DNA of 64,000 bases from contig NZ_QASA01000001.1 of NCBI RefSeq assembly GCF_003340495.1, positions 4,402,001 through 4,466,000 of the forward strand, written 5' to 3'. Made by a program: the position numbers and the translations under genes. The stretch comes from Adhaeribacter pallidiroseus. GTDB taxonomy: Bacteria > Bacteroidota > Bacteroidia > Cytophagales > Hymenobacteraceae. Below, piece by piece: positions 36,536 to 45,459 of this stretch (position 1 is its first letter; each line of letters begins with the position of its first letter). The notes under the pieces were generated by a model. It had not been told where the DNA came from, searched no databases, and saw only the letters and a list, made by a program, of their open reading frames with translations.

Positions 36536-38182
36536 ATGAAAACATTATTTACTTTTTTGCTCTCCGCTGTTTTATTTCTGCCAGTTGTTTCTGCGCAGTC
36601 TATTAAAAAATCTATAAACAATACCAACCAGGTTACTACGGCTAACGGTGTTGTGGAAGGAGTTACCGAAAAGTCGGGTATTCGGGCTTTTAAAGGATTG
36701 CCGTTTGCGGCGCCACCTGTAGGTGATTTGCGCTGGCGCGAACCGCAGCCAGTAAAAAACTGGCAAGGGGTACAACCGGCCAAACAGTTCGGCCCGAGGG
36801 CCATGCAGTTGGCGGTGTTCGGTGATATGGGCTTCCGCTCTAGTGGCATGAACGAAGATTGCTTGTATCTAAACGTCTGGACCCCGGCAAAAAGCAATAA
36901 AGAAAAGTTACCGGTACTGGTTTATTTTTACGGCGGCGGCTTTGTGGCCGGTGATGGTTCAGAGGCCCGCTACGACGGTGAAAGCATGGCCAAACTGGGC
37001 ATGGTAGCCATAACGGTTAATTACCGGTTAGGTGTTTTCGGGTTTTTGTCCCACCCCGAGCTATCCAAGGAATCGCCGCACAAAGCCTCGGGCAATTACG
37101 GCTACCAGGACCAAGCCGCGGCTTTGCGTTGGGTAAAACAAAATATTGCGGCTTTTGGCGGCGATCCTTCTAAAGTTACCATTGCCGGAGAATCGGCGGG
37201 TTCTATTTCGGTGAGCGCGCAAATGGCTTCGCCGGTATCTAAAAATTTGTTTGCGCAGGCTATCGGCGAAAGCGGCGCTTTAGTAAATTCCAGTTTAGAT
37301 CCTGTACCTTTAACTGAAGCAGAACAAATAGGGGTAAACTTTGCTACCGAAGTGGGTGCTAAATCCTTGTCCGATTTACGGCAAATGCCCGCCCAAAAGT
37401 TATTAGATGCTGCCGGTAAACGGGGCATCCCGGGTTTCCCGGCCACGCTGGATCATTACTTTTTCCCGAAATCACCGGCCGCTATTTTTGCTGCCGGCGA
37501 ACAAGCCAAAGTACCATTGCTGGCCGGCTGGAACTCCGAAGAAATGACGTATATGTTCTTGCTGGGTAAAGAGCAACCAACCTTAGAAAATTACAAGAAA
37601 GCCGTACAGAAAACCTTTGGCGAGCAAGCCGAAGCTGTTTTGCAAGTGTATAAACCTACTGCCGAAGCAGAAGTAGTGCCGGTAGCCACTGCTTTAGCCA
37701 GCGATCGCTTTATTGCATACAGTACCTGGAAATGGCTGGATTTGCACCGCCAAACCAGCGGACAGCCCGTGTACCAGTATTTGTTTTCCCGTCCGCGGCC
37801 GCCCATGGTAGCCGCTATGGGCAACGCTTCGGCGGGCTTAGCCGGCGGCGTAGTAAAAGAAAACAACCCAAATGCGGTTAAAATGCCGCAAACCCGTGGA
37901 GCGGTACACGCCGCCGAAATTGAATACGCCCTGGGCAACTTGCCTTATAACGAAGTTTACGCCTGGACACCCGAAGATTACAAAGTTTCGGAAACGATGC
38001 AGCGTTATTTTGCCAATTTTATTAAAACCGGTAACCCTAACGCTACTGGTTTGCCCAACTGGCCCGCCACTACTAAAACTAATCCGGTACAAGTAATGCA
38101 CCTGGATGTAACTACCGTTGCTAAACCCGAACAGCACCAGGAGCGCTACCAACTCCTGGACCAACTGCAATCTAAAAAATAA
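36536..38182 (+). CDS. Secreted type-B carboxylesterase
   Basis: A 548-residue ester hydrolase with a signal peptide (MKTLFTFLLSAVLFLPVVSAQ). Signatures are NEDCLYLNVWTP near residue 104, the oxyanion-hole segment YFYGGGFVAGDG near residue 130, and the nucleophile elbow TIAGESAGSISV near residue 215. The acid is expected in WNSEEMTYMF and the catalytic His is in GAVHAAEIEYALG near residue 455. It is divergent from the Nudix-type regulator and ends at a strong terminator. Likely acts on esterified carbohydrates or phenolics, but substrate is not shown. Confidence 0.94.
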   Translation: MKTLFTFLLSAVLFLPVVSAQSIKKSINNTNQVTTANGVVEGVTEKSGIRAFKGLPFAAPPVGDLRWREPQPVKNWQGVQPAKQFGPRAMQLAVFGDMGFRSSGMNEDCLYLNVWTPAKSNKEKLPVLVYFYGGGFVAGDGSEARYDGESMAKLGMVAITVNYRLGVFGFLSHPELSKESPHKASGNYGYQDQAAALRWVKQNIAAFGGDPSKVTIAGESAGSISVSAQMASPVSKNLFAQAIGESGALVNSSLDPVPLTEAEQIGVNFATEVGAKSLSDLRQMPAQKLLDAAGKRGIPGFPATLDHYFFPKSPAAIFAAGEQAKVPLLAGWNSEEMTYMFLLGKEQPTLENYKKAVQKTFGEQAEAVLQVYKPTAEAEVVPVATALASDRFIAYSTWKWLDLHRQTSGQPVYQYLFSRPRPPMVAAMGNASAGLAGGVVKENNPNAVKMPQTRGAVHAAEIEYALGNLPYNEVYAWTPEDYKVSETMQRYFANFIKTGNPNATGLPNWPATTKTNPVQVMHLDVTTVAKPEQHQERYQLLDQLQSKK

Positions 38183-38258
38183 GCTTAGATCAAGAGCCAA
38201 AATTTAAAATCTTAGTTCTTTCCCATTACATAACCTTTTCAGTGCCCTATTAAACATT

Positions 38259-38289
38259 AAGCCGGCAAACTCATTACGTTTGCCGGTTT
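38259..38289 (+). terminator. Terminator after the carboxylesterase gene
   Basis: CCGGCAAAC/GTTTGCCGG with a 7-nt loop, extended by outer A-T pairs and followed by TTTTAC. It ends the transcript before the next esterase gene at 38328. Confidence 0.85.
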
Positions 38290-38327
38290 TACTTTATCTG
38301 TCATTATTTTTAAATTTTTCATATTCC

Positions 38328-39209
38328 ATGAGATTAATTTTTAAATTTCTGTCGCTTACGCTACTAGTTTGGTTACCAGCTACCTTATCGTTCGCGGCCA
38401 AAGTAGATTCGCTGGACATACCCAGTGCGGCCATGCACAAAACCTATAAAGCAGGAGTGGTGTTACCCCAAACCTACGCTAAAAGCAAAGCAGCCTACCC
38501 GGTTTTATATTTGTTACACGGGGGCAGTGGCCATTACAGCGATTGGCTTCAGAAAACGCCTGACAAGCAGTTGCTGCACAAACTCGCCGACCAATATAAC
38601 CTAATTATTGTTACCCCGGAAGGAGAGACGCTGGGCGGCTACCTCGATAGCCCTGTGCAACCCGATAATAAATTTGAAACGTACATTACCCAAGAGGTAA
38701 TTACCAAAATTGATAACACGTACCGCACCACCCGCGACCGGAAAGGCCGGGTAATAACCGGATTAAGCATGGGTGGACACGGAGCCCTTTATCTGGCTAC
38801 GCGCCACCCGGATTTATATTACGCAGCCGGCAGCATGAGTGGAGCCTTAGATTTAAACTTTAACAACTGGAAAATAGCCCCGGAGTTTGCCAAAGAAATA
38901 ACCCCGCGTTTTGCCCGGATATTAGGCCCAATAGGAACCACGCCTGATTTGTACGCCGCCAATTCGGTGGTATACATGGCCGATAAAATGAAGACCAACG
39001 AGGTAAAGCTTATCTTTGATTGCGGCGTAGATGATTTTTTAATTGAACCCAACCGCGAGTTACACCGCCGCCTGGTGTACAACAAAGTTCCGCACAATTA
39101 TACCGAGTACCCCGGCGGGCATACCTGGGATTACTGGGAAAATTCTTTGCCTTACCACCTGCTGTTTTTTCATAAAATTTTAAAAGCAAACGGCGTTACC
39201 GTGATGTAA
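38328..39209 (+). CDS. Secreted esterase (esterase D / feruloyl-esterase-like)
   Basis: The start at 38328 gives a signal peptide MRLIFKFLSLTLLVWLPATLSFA; a start at 38280 would overlap the terminator. The protein is an alpha/beta-hydrolase of the putative-esterase family: VLYLLHGGSGHYSDW near residue 52, the nucleophile elbow ITGLSMGGHGALYL near residue 140, Asp in FDCGVDDFLIEPNRE near residue 225 and His in YPGGHTWDYW near residue 260. Such enzymes remove acetyl, feruloyl or S-formyl groups. One of five esterase-type genes within 12 kb. Confidence 0.92.
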   Translation: MRLIFKFLSLTLLVWLPATLSFAAKVDSLDIPSAAMHKTYKAGVVLPQTYAKSKAAYPVLYLLHGGSGHYSDWLQKTPDKQLLHKLADQYNLIIVTPEGETLGGYLDSPVQPDNKFETYITQEVITKIDNTYRTTRDRKGRVITGLSMGGHGALYLATRHPDLYYAAGSMSGALDLNFNNWKIAPEFAKEITPRFARILGPIGTTPDLYAANSVVYMADKMKTNEVKLIFDCGVDDFLIEPNRELHRRLVYNKVPHNYTEYPGGHTWDYWENSLPYHLLFFHKILKANGVTVM

Positions 39210-39429
39210 AACCCAGGTAATCAGAAGAACTTCGGTTACCCTACCGCTTCTGTACTAGCAATTTAGGCTTGCCCAAGGTTGCAGGTACTATCTTTTTAAT
39301 TAAAATCTGGTTTATAGAAAGCAGCAATCAAATCGCTTGCGCCTAATAAGGCGCAATAAAATTTAAAAAATTGCTTCGGCAGTATGTTTTATTCTTGCTA
39401 TTTTGGGCCAATAAGTCTCATACTAGAAA

Positions 39430-40296
39430 ATGAAAAATTACATCTGCTTTGTTTTGTTATTTGTTAGTTTCTTAGAAGTTAAAAGCCAGGTTATTACTGA
39501 TTCTATTATAGTAGAGAATCATTACCGCGTTTTTCATTTTAATAAACCAAAACAAGCCCTTAAAAACTATGACCTGGTATTTGTGCTACACGGCTCCGGC
39601 GGCAATGGTAAAGACATGATGCAACCGGCCAGGAGCCTGGAGAAATTAGCCGACAAAGAACATTTTTTATTGGTTTACCCCGATGGTTATAAAAAATACT
39701 GGAACGAATGCCGAAAACAGGCCACGAGTGCAGCCAACCAGGAAGACGTAAATGAACAAGCTTTTTTTCAGGGAATGCTCGATTACTTCGGCCAGAAATA
39801 CCAGGTAAACAACCAACAATTTTTTGCCATGGGTTTATCCGGAGGCGGGCACATGGCGTATAAATTGGCCTTAACCATGCCCAAAAAATGCAAAGCCATT
39901 AGTGCCGTAGTAGCTAATTTGCCCGACTTACCTAACCTGGATTGTGTAGAAGCTAAGATTCCGGTTGCCGTAATGATTATAAATGGTACTAACGATGCTA
40001 CCAACCCCTACGGTGGGGGCAAAATGGTGGTAAATGGCAATTCATTCGGTACGGTACGGTCTACGGATGACTCTTTCCGGTACTGGTCGCAATTAGCTGG
40101 CTACAACGGCAAACCCACCGAAGAAGCTTTACCGGACCCCGATAAAAATAACCAGCAAACCATTACCCGCTATACGTTTAAACAACCCGGCAAACCCGAA
40201 GTAACGCTCTTAAAAGTAACTGGCGGCGAACACGCCTTCCCGAAAGATACCGATGGATTTATAGAAGCCTGGAGCTTTTTTAAGCGGCAGAAATAA
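39430..40296 (+). CDS. Secreted PHB-depolymerase / LpqC-like esterase
   Basis: A 288-residue alpha/beta-hydrolase with a signal peptide (MKNYICFVLLFVSFLEVKSQ). The lipase-like oxyanion segment DLVFVLHGSGGNGKDMM is near residue 48, the nucleophile in FFAMGLSGGGHMAYKLA near residue 135, Asp in INGTNDATNPYGGGK near residue 190 and His in VTGGEHAFPKD near residue 267. Families of this type include acetylxylan and feruloyl esterases and polyhydroxybutyrate depolymerases; the absence of a binding domain makes a carbohydrate or small-ester substrate more likely. Confidence 0.9.
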   Translation: MKNYICFVLLFVSFLEVKSQVITDSIIVENHYRVFHFNKPKQALKNYDLVFVLHGSGGNGKDMMQPARSLEKLADKEHFLLVYPDGYKKYWNECRKQATSAANQEDVNEQAFFQGMLDYFGQKYQVNNQQFFAMGLSGGGHMAYKLALTMPKKCKAISAVVANLPDLPNLDCVEAKIPVAVMIINGTNDATNPYGGGKMVVNGNSFGTVRSTDDSFRYWSQLAGYNGKPTEEALPDPDKNNQQTITRYTFKQPGKPEVTLLKVTGGEHAFPKDTDGFIEAWSFFKRQK

Positions 40297-40691
40297 ATAA
40301 CAAGCTATAGCTGTGGAAAAAACTTCGGGTTGTACTTGGGTTATAAACTGCTTTGCCTTTTTGTAGTCCGCACTGCTTCTTTAAACCCTCACAGGTCAGT
40401 CATTTTTTAAATTTTTATCCTGGTCATTATTCTATTAGCCATATACAGTTTATAACTTCTTAGTAATCAATAATTAACATCTACTTTTCTAAACTTACCT
40501 GTTCGGGCTTCCGGGATATCAGTATAGCTAACTGGCTGTTGCCTGGCTGATTGCATGCTGTTAAAATCTTAATAAAATTTGTGTAACCTCGTTTCAATTT
40601 GGGAGTAAACCAACCTAAATCAAAGAGCAGGCTTTTGTGAGATTCCTTGATTTTTATCAAACCAGGATCTATCATCATTTTAAGTGGCGGA
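40297..40691. other. Intergenic region, no gene seen
   Basis: About 395 bp between the depolymerase-like gene and the following small gene. It holds one copy of the ATTTTTTAAATTTTT run (near 40402) that recurs in spacers of this window, and nothing else I can support. Confidence 0.55.
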
Positions 40692-41105
40692 ATGGCGGAT
40701 AAAACAGAACTAAAAAAAGCTAATGGCGATGTATTTTTAATAGCAGAACGAATGCCGGACAATTCCTATGTTCTGGCTCAGTGGATTGGTTTACAAAACA
40801 TAGAAACTGTTATGCAGGGCGGCAACTATTACATAGAGCTGCTGCAAAAGCAACCGTGCCCAAAACTCCTGAACAGCCATGCCGAACTAATTGGCCCCTG
40901 GAATGTGGCCAACGACTGGATTGTACAGGCCTGGACGCCCCGCGTGCGGGCTTTGGGTTTACGCTACATGGCGCAAGTGCTGGCGCCAGGGGTTTACGGA
41001 CAAATGTCGTTTCACCAGTTGCACCAGCGTATTAGTAATGTTTGGGAAATTAAAATGTTCGACGATGAACCGTCTGCCCAGGATTGGTTGCTTTCTGTGC
41101 CTTAA
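40692..41105 (+). CDS. Hypothetical protein, possibly STAS/SpoIIAA-like (about 137 aa)
   Basis: A cytoplasmic protein starting MADKTELKKANGDVFLI (an ATG 15 codons upstream is possible). The pattern of a strand, a helix with PCPKLLNSHAELIGPWNVANDWI, then WTPRVRALGLRYMAQVLAPG and a final helix fits the small STAS-like proteins that occur near signalling genes in Cytophagales. It lies 200 bp ahead of the RsbQ-like gene, in the same direction, which agrees with a role in the same signalling set. Family assignment is tentative. Confidence 0.65.
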   Translation: MADKTELKKANGDVFLIAERMPDNSYVLAQWIGLQNIETVMQGGNYYIELLQKQPCPKLLNSHAELIGPWNVANDWIVQAWTPRVRALGLRYMAQVLAPGVYGQMSFHQLHQRISNVWEIKMFDDEPSAQDWLLSVP

Positions 41106-41309
41106 GTTATTTACGCGATTGTCAGGAAAAATCCTTCAGTAAGAAATATGAATTTTTAAATTTTTTCAGTTTTATGGCCCATCTTTTTCCTGCAACAAGT
41201 TAAATCTTACTTTTACTTTGATTACTCCGGCTTTCTATTTTGTAAATTACCCAGAATAGCCAACGAATAAGTAGCACAGGCCGTAAATTGTCTTTAACTT
41301 AATGTTAGA

Positions 41310-42113
41310 ATGATAGACGTAAGCAAACGAAACAACGTTCGCGTAATTGGCGAGGGAAATCAATCTATAATATTGGCGCATGGGTTTGGTTGCAGTCAAA
41401 ATGTATGGCGCCATTTTGTAACTGCCTATAAAGATAAGTTTAAGCTTATTCTTTTTGATTTTGTAGGTGCCGGCCAATCCGATCTGAGCGCGTATGACTC
41501 TAAACGATACAGTACTTTAGATGGGTACGCCAAAGATGTTCTGGAAATTATAGAAGCCTTACACCTTAAAAACACAATTTTTATCGGACACTCGGTAAGT
41601 TGCATGGTTGGCGTAAAAGCGGCTATTCTGCAACCTACTTATTTTAGTAAACTAATTTTTGTCTCTCCATCACCTTACTACATTAATGATCAAGATTATA
41701 AAGGCGGGTTAGAAAAAGAAGATTTAATTAACCTGTTAGCCTTAATGGATAGCAATTATCTAGGCTGGTCGAGTTTTATAGCGCCACAGGTGATGGGTAA
41801 CCCCAACCAGCCAGAACTCGGAGAAGAACTAACCGCTAACTTTTGCGCTACCGATCCGGATATTGCCAAAGAATTTGCCCGGGTAACTTTTTTGTCGGAT
41901 AACCGGGCCGACCTGGAAAAACTACCAATCCAGAGCCTTACCCTGCAATGCCAAGACGATATTCTGGCTCCTTTAGAAGTAGGTTATTTCATAGAACAAA
42001 AAGCAAAAGATAATACCTTAAAAATTTTAAAAGCTACCGGTCATTGTCCGCATTTAAGTGCCCCCGAAGAAACCATTGCGGTTATTAATGCTTATTTACA
42101 CCTCCCAGAATAA
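41310..42113 (+). CDS. RsbQ-like alpha/beta-hydrolase
   Basis: A 267-residue cytoplasmic hydrolase of the RsbQ / KAI2-D14 family. Signatures are ILAHGFGCSQNVWR near residue 24, DFVGAGQSDLSAY near residue 50, the nucleophile elbow FIGHSVSCMVG near residue 94 (Ser), the Asp in CQDDILAP near residue 218 and the His in ATGHCPHLSAPEE near residue 247. In Bacillus RsbQ binds or hydrolyses a small ligand and switches on its PAS-containing partner RsbP. Here the very next gene, 8 bp on, encodes a PAS protein, reproducing that pairing. Confidence 0.92.
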   Translation: MIDVSKRNNVRVIGEGNQSIILAHGFGCSQNVWRHFVTAYKDKFKLILFDFVGAGQSDLSAYDSKRYSTLDGYAKDVLEIIEALHLKNTIFIGHSVSCMVGVKAAILQPTYFSKLIFVSPSPYYINDQDYKGGLEKEDLINLLALMDSNYLGWSSFIAPQVMGNPNQPELGEELTANFCATDPDIAKEFARVTFLSDNRADLEKLPIQSLTLQCQDDILAPLEVGYFIEQKAKDNTLKILKATGHCPHLSAPEETIAVINAYLHLPE

Positions 42114-42121
42114 GAATATCT

Positions 42122-42763
42122 ATGGATCAAGAAATTACCGGATATTTTATAAATTTTGAACATTTCTACAATACGGCGCCCTGCGGCTTATTAGCTTTTG
42201 AAATAAAAGGCCCTATTATTTACGGCAACCAAACTTTATTAAATTGGCTGGGCCTTACCGCCGAAGAAATTGTAAACAAAAAGTTTGCGGATCTTTTAGA
42301 CAGAGCGGGGGTAATGTATTACGAACTTTTCGTGCAGCCTATCCTGAAAATGCACCGGGAAGCTAAAGAAATTAAGTTAACTATTAAAACTGCCACTGGT
42401 GCTTTTGCCTGTTTTTTTAACGGAGTAGTTACCACAGACAATACAGCCGGCCGGGAAATTATTAATGCCTTAATTTTTAAATTAGAAGACCGCCAGAAGT
42501 ATGAAACCGAGCTACTGCTAAAAAGAACGCAGGCCGAAGAAGAAAAACAATCAAAATCAAAAGCATTGCAGGAGTTATCCTTTCACCAGGCGCATTTAAC
42601 CCGGGCTCCTTTAGCCAACATTATGGGGCTGCTTACTATTTTGGAACAGATAGATCATAGCAACGAGGAAGTAAAGCAGATTGTAGCCATGCTGCAAGAA
42701 AGTGCTTCGGAACTGGATCGGCAAGTAAGAACCATTGTGGATAAAGCCGATTTGAATATTTAA
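42122..42763 (+). CDS. PAS protein with a kinase-type His helix pair but no ATPase domain
   Basis: A 213-residue cytoplasmic protein. Residues about 10-120 form a PAS domain (TAPCGLLAFEIKGPIIYGNQ, LNWLGLTAEEIVNKKF); then a coiled coil (130-155), then a dimerisation/His-phosphotransfer-like helix pair (about 158-210) with QAHLTRAPLANIMGLL holding the candidate His and its Arg-x-Pro-Leu. It ends there: no N, G1 or G2 box and no phosphatase domain as in RsbP. It is 8 bp after the RsbQ-like gene. A sensor that depends on another kinase or acts as a phosphate carrier is likely (inference). Confidence 0.85.
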   Translation: MDQEITGYFINFEHFYNTAPCGLLAFEIKGPIIYGNQTLLNWLGLTAEEIVNKKFADLLDRAGVMYYELFVQPILKMHREAKEIKLTIKTATGAFACFFNGVVTTDNTAGREIINALIFKLEDRQKYETELLLKRTQAEEEKQSKSKALQELSFHQAHLTRAPLANIMGLLTILEQIDHSNEEVKQIVAMLQESASELDRQVRTIVDKADLNI

Positions 42764-42914
42764 CTACAACCTGCAAAACAACAGTATTACTCTTACAAAG
42801 GGCTGGAGTATCAGATATTTTTGAATTTTTGTGGTTACCTGTGTTCCGTAGCATGGATAAAGGAACAGGATCTGTGGCATATCTATTAGTTTGCTTACTC
42901 GTAGCCCTTGCCTG

Positions 42915-43474
42915 TTAATCAAACGAAATTTGGTTGCTGTATTTGGGTGTAATCTTAGGAGTTTTATGATTTTCTTTCCATAGCTCCAGCTCTTTCATCA
43001 CTAACTCGGCCAAGTGAGTCAGCATATCGGCATCAACAGCATTAAAATTTCGGGGCGCTTTATCTACCAGGCACACCGAACCCAGATTGTAGCCATCCGG
43101 AGTAGTTAAAGGAGCCGCCGCATAAAATCGAAGTCCAAAATCACCAGCCACTAAAGGATTAGCTAAAAGGCAAGGTTCTTTTGTAGCATCCGGAAATATC
43201 GTAAGATCATAGTTGAGGATCGACAGCGAACACAAACTCACCCCTCGCTCCACTTCGGTTACATCCGTCATGCCTTCATTGGCTTTAAACCAAATCCGTT
43301 CTGCATCTACAAAAGAAATTAAGCAATAGGCACTTTAAAAATATGAATTGCCAACGAAGTAATGTGCTTAAAAGAACCCTCAGAATGGGTATCTAAAATG
43401 CGGTATTCGTGGAGCTTTTTAACTCTTGCCTGCTCGTTAGCCGGAATAATCGGAATGCCAAAGGTGTTATTCAT
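42915..43474 (-). pseudogene. GAF-domain protein, frame interrupted
   Basis: From the ATG at 43474 the frame reads MNNTFGIPIIPANEQARVKK and on to HIFKVPIA, then hits TAA at 43319-43321. Adding one T there restores A-LISFVDAERIWFKANEGM and joins the frame that runs to the stop at 42915 (ERGVSLCSLSI, GLRFYAAAPL, SVCLVD), giving one GAF domain of about 185 residues. GAF domains sense small ligands and in this phylum often stand alone near signalling genes. The lesion is a single missing base, so sequencing error is as likely as true decay. Convergent to the PAS gene. Confidence 0.8.
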
Positions 43475-43888
43475 ACGCTTCTACCAACAGGTTATTAATT
43501 TAAACTAAGTATAAAATGAAGATTATTCCGTATTTATACTGAATACCTCCTATTAGGTTAGAGAAAAATAGGAAAAATTAAAAAAACTTCTCCCAGGACA
43601 GCACCCCGGAACATTAATATAAGATTTCAAGATTTGGAAATATAGACGCAAGCCGTAAAGCCTTGTATTTAAGTTTTATTTTAGCTGATACCCCTACTCC
43701 TACTCCAGGCTTTCCCCGTAATTTTAAAAAATTAATTTTATCAAGCTTGGGGTTCCTGTTTCAATTAACCCTGCTTGCAGACTTGCTCCTTGATTAATAC
43801 TACTAATCATAATTTATCTTTAATCTGTAACCGGAAAAGAGTACCTTCACTTACTGCACGCTAAACATTTTAACTCAGAAATAACAAC
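43475..43888. other. Intergenic region, no gene seen
   Basis: About 415 bp between two divergent genes (GAF and esterase). AT-rich; must contain both promoters, but no TAnnTTTG box with correct spacing stands out. Confidence 0.55.
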
Positions 43889-45013
43889 ATGAAACGAGCT
43901 CTCCTTAACCTATCGTCGCTGCTGGTTTTTCTCTTTTTTATTATTTTTCTCTCCCCTAGCTTTGCGCAAAATAATACGACAGCTTCCAATGTTCTAACGG
44001 TTGCGATTGCGGGTACCCAACAGCTAAAATTAACATCCAAGATAATTTTGGGGCAGGAATATAGTGTACAAGTAAATCTGCCCGGTCATTATAGCGATAC
44101 CAGCAAAAAGTTTCCTGTTATTTATTTATTGGATAGCCAATGGGATTTCCCCTTGGTTAGTGGCATCTACGGGGGACAATATTATGATGGCTTTATGCCG
44201 GAGGCAATTATTGTGGGGATTACTTGGGGTGGAGAAAACCCGAATTATGGGCAGCTAAGAGCTCGCGACTTTACTCCTACTAACTTAGGCCAGGGAGCCC
44301 AGTTCGGTAATGCCGCCAATTTTCTAACCTTTATACAACAGGAACTTACTCCTTTTATCGAAGCTAATTACCGGGTTTCTAAAAATAACCGTACTTTAAT
44401 GGGTAGTTCTTTAGGTGGGTTATTTACGTTGTATGCTCTTTTTAAAGCTCCTGATTTTTTCCAGAATTACGTTTTAACCAGCCCCGCCACTCCCTGGGAT
44501 CAAGATGTGATTTACAAAATAGAACAAGAGTATTGGGATAAAAACAAGACCTTACCCGTGCGGCTTTATATGGCAACTGGAGATGCGGAAGATGTAGCCA
44601 TTTTTAATAAATGGGTAAATACCGTAAAAGGAAGAAAGTATACGGGTTTAAATCTGCAAACCAAAGTTTTAGAAAATATTGGTCATTCTGGTACCAAGCC
44701 CATTGGGTACACCCAAGGCTTACAATGGGTTTTTAAAAAAACACCCGTTTCTTTAACGGCTACTCAGCTAAAGCCTTATGTAGGTACTTATCTTCTGGAT
44801 AAAGAAGTCTTAAAAATAGTTATTGAAAACAATGCTTTGGTAGGTATAGATGCTCAGAACCATAAAACTGTTCTGGCTGCCGAGACGGAGAAAGATTTCT
44901 TTGTGCCAGGCCGGTTCTTATTTCTCCATTTTCAAAAAGATCAAGCCAACCAAGTAGCCGGCTTTCAATTAGAACAATTTGAAGGAGTAACTTTTGCCAA
45001 AAAGAAAGAGTGA
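43889..45013 (+). CDS. Secreted esterase (IroE / esterase D-like)
   Basis: A 374-residue protein with a long signal peptide (LLNLSSLLVFLFFIIFLSPSFAQ). The alpha/beta-hydrolase core shows FPVIYLLDSQWDFPLV near residue 73, the nucleophile elbow TLMGSSLGGLFTLYAL near residue 170, and a His region around NIGHSGTKPIGYTQG near residue 271. A C-terminal domain of about 90 residues (VGTYLLDKEVLKIVIENN) resembles the small beta-domain added to serine hydrolases such as the one at 32112. Substrate unknown. Confidence 0.88.
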   Translation: MKRALLNLSSLLVFLFFIIFLSPSFAQNNTTASNVLTVAIAGTQQLKLTSKIILGQEYSVQVNLPGHYSDTSKKFPVIYLLDSQWDFPLVSGIYGGQYYDGFMPEAIIVGITWGGENPNYGQLRARDFTPTNLGQGAQFGNAANFLTFIQQELTPFIEANYRVSKNNRTLMGSSLGGLFTLYALFKAPDFFQNYVLTSPATPWDQDVIYKIEQEYWDKNKTLPVRLYMATGDAEDVAIFNKWVNTVKGRKYTGLNLQTKVLENIGHSGTKPIGYTQGLQWVFKKTPVSLTATQLKPYVGTYLLDKEVLKIVIENNALVGIDAQNHKTVLAAETEKDFFVPGRFLFLHFQKDQANQVAGFQLEQFEGVTFAKKKE

Positions 45014-45092
45014 TATCTTTCCTAAAAGTTTGCTGTCTATCAGTTTTACTTCAATTACTGATAACCTTATTACTTGTCTGCCGCAGTTGGCG

Positions 45093-45452
45093 TTAGGCAA
45101 CATGTAAAATAGCGGCTACTTCGGCTTCGGCTAGAGGTTTATTTAAAAAACGCACCACGTTCGGGTAGTTGGCAGATCGTTGCCGGTCTAACTCACTTGT
45201 GGAGGAGGTTAAGATATAAACCTTATAATTCATATTCTTTGCAACCATGCATTCCAGAAACTGCCATCCATCCAGCACCGGCATGTTTAAATCCAGAAAG
45301 ATAACTGTTGGATTAACTTCCTCGAGGGTAAGTAAGGCTTGATGGGCATCTGTATAATCCAAAACGGGCAGATGCTCATCTACATTGCTGATTACCTTCT
45401 TCATAACAAAGTTGTTAATCAGATTATCATCTACCAACATCACTTTTTTCAT
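45093..45452 (-). CDS. Single-domain (CheY-like) response regulator, cotranscribed with kinase-like protein
   Basis: A 119-residue receiver with the acidic pocket MLVDDN, phospho-acceptor Asp in IFLDLNMPVLDGW near residue 56, Ser/Thr in ILTSSTSELD and Lys in FLNKPLAEAE near residue 105. No output domain. It starts 7 bp after the upstream kinase-like gene, so the two are one operon and presumably partners. The receiver at 31155-31517 is a close paralog. Confidence 0.92.
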   Translation of the reverse strand: MKKVMLVDDNLINNFVMKKVISNVDEHLPVLDYTDAHQALLTLEEVNPTVIFLDLNMPVLDGWQFLECMVAKNMNYKVYILTSSTSELDRQRSANYPNVVRFLNKPLAEAEVAAILHVA

Positions 45453-45459
45453 ATGGTTC

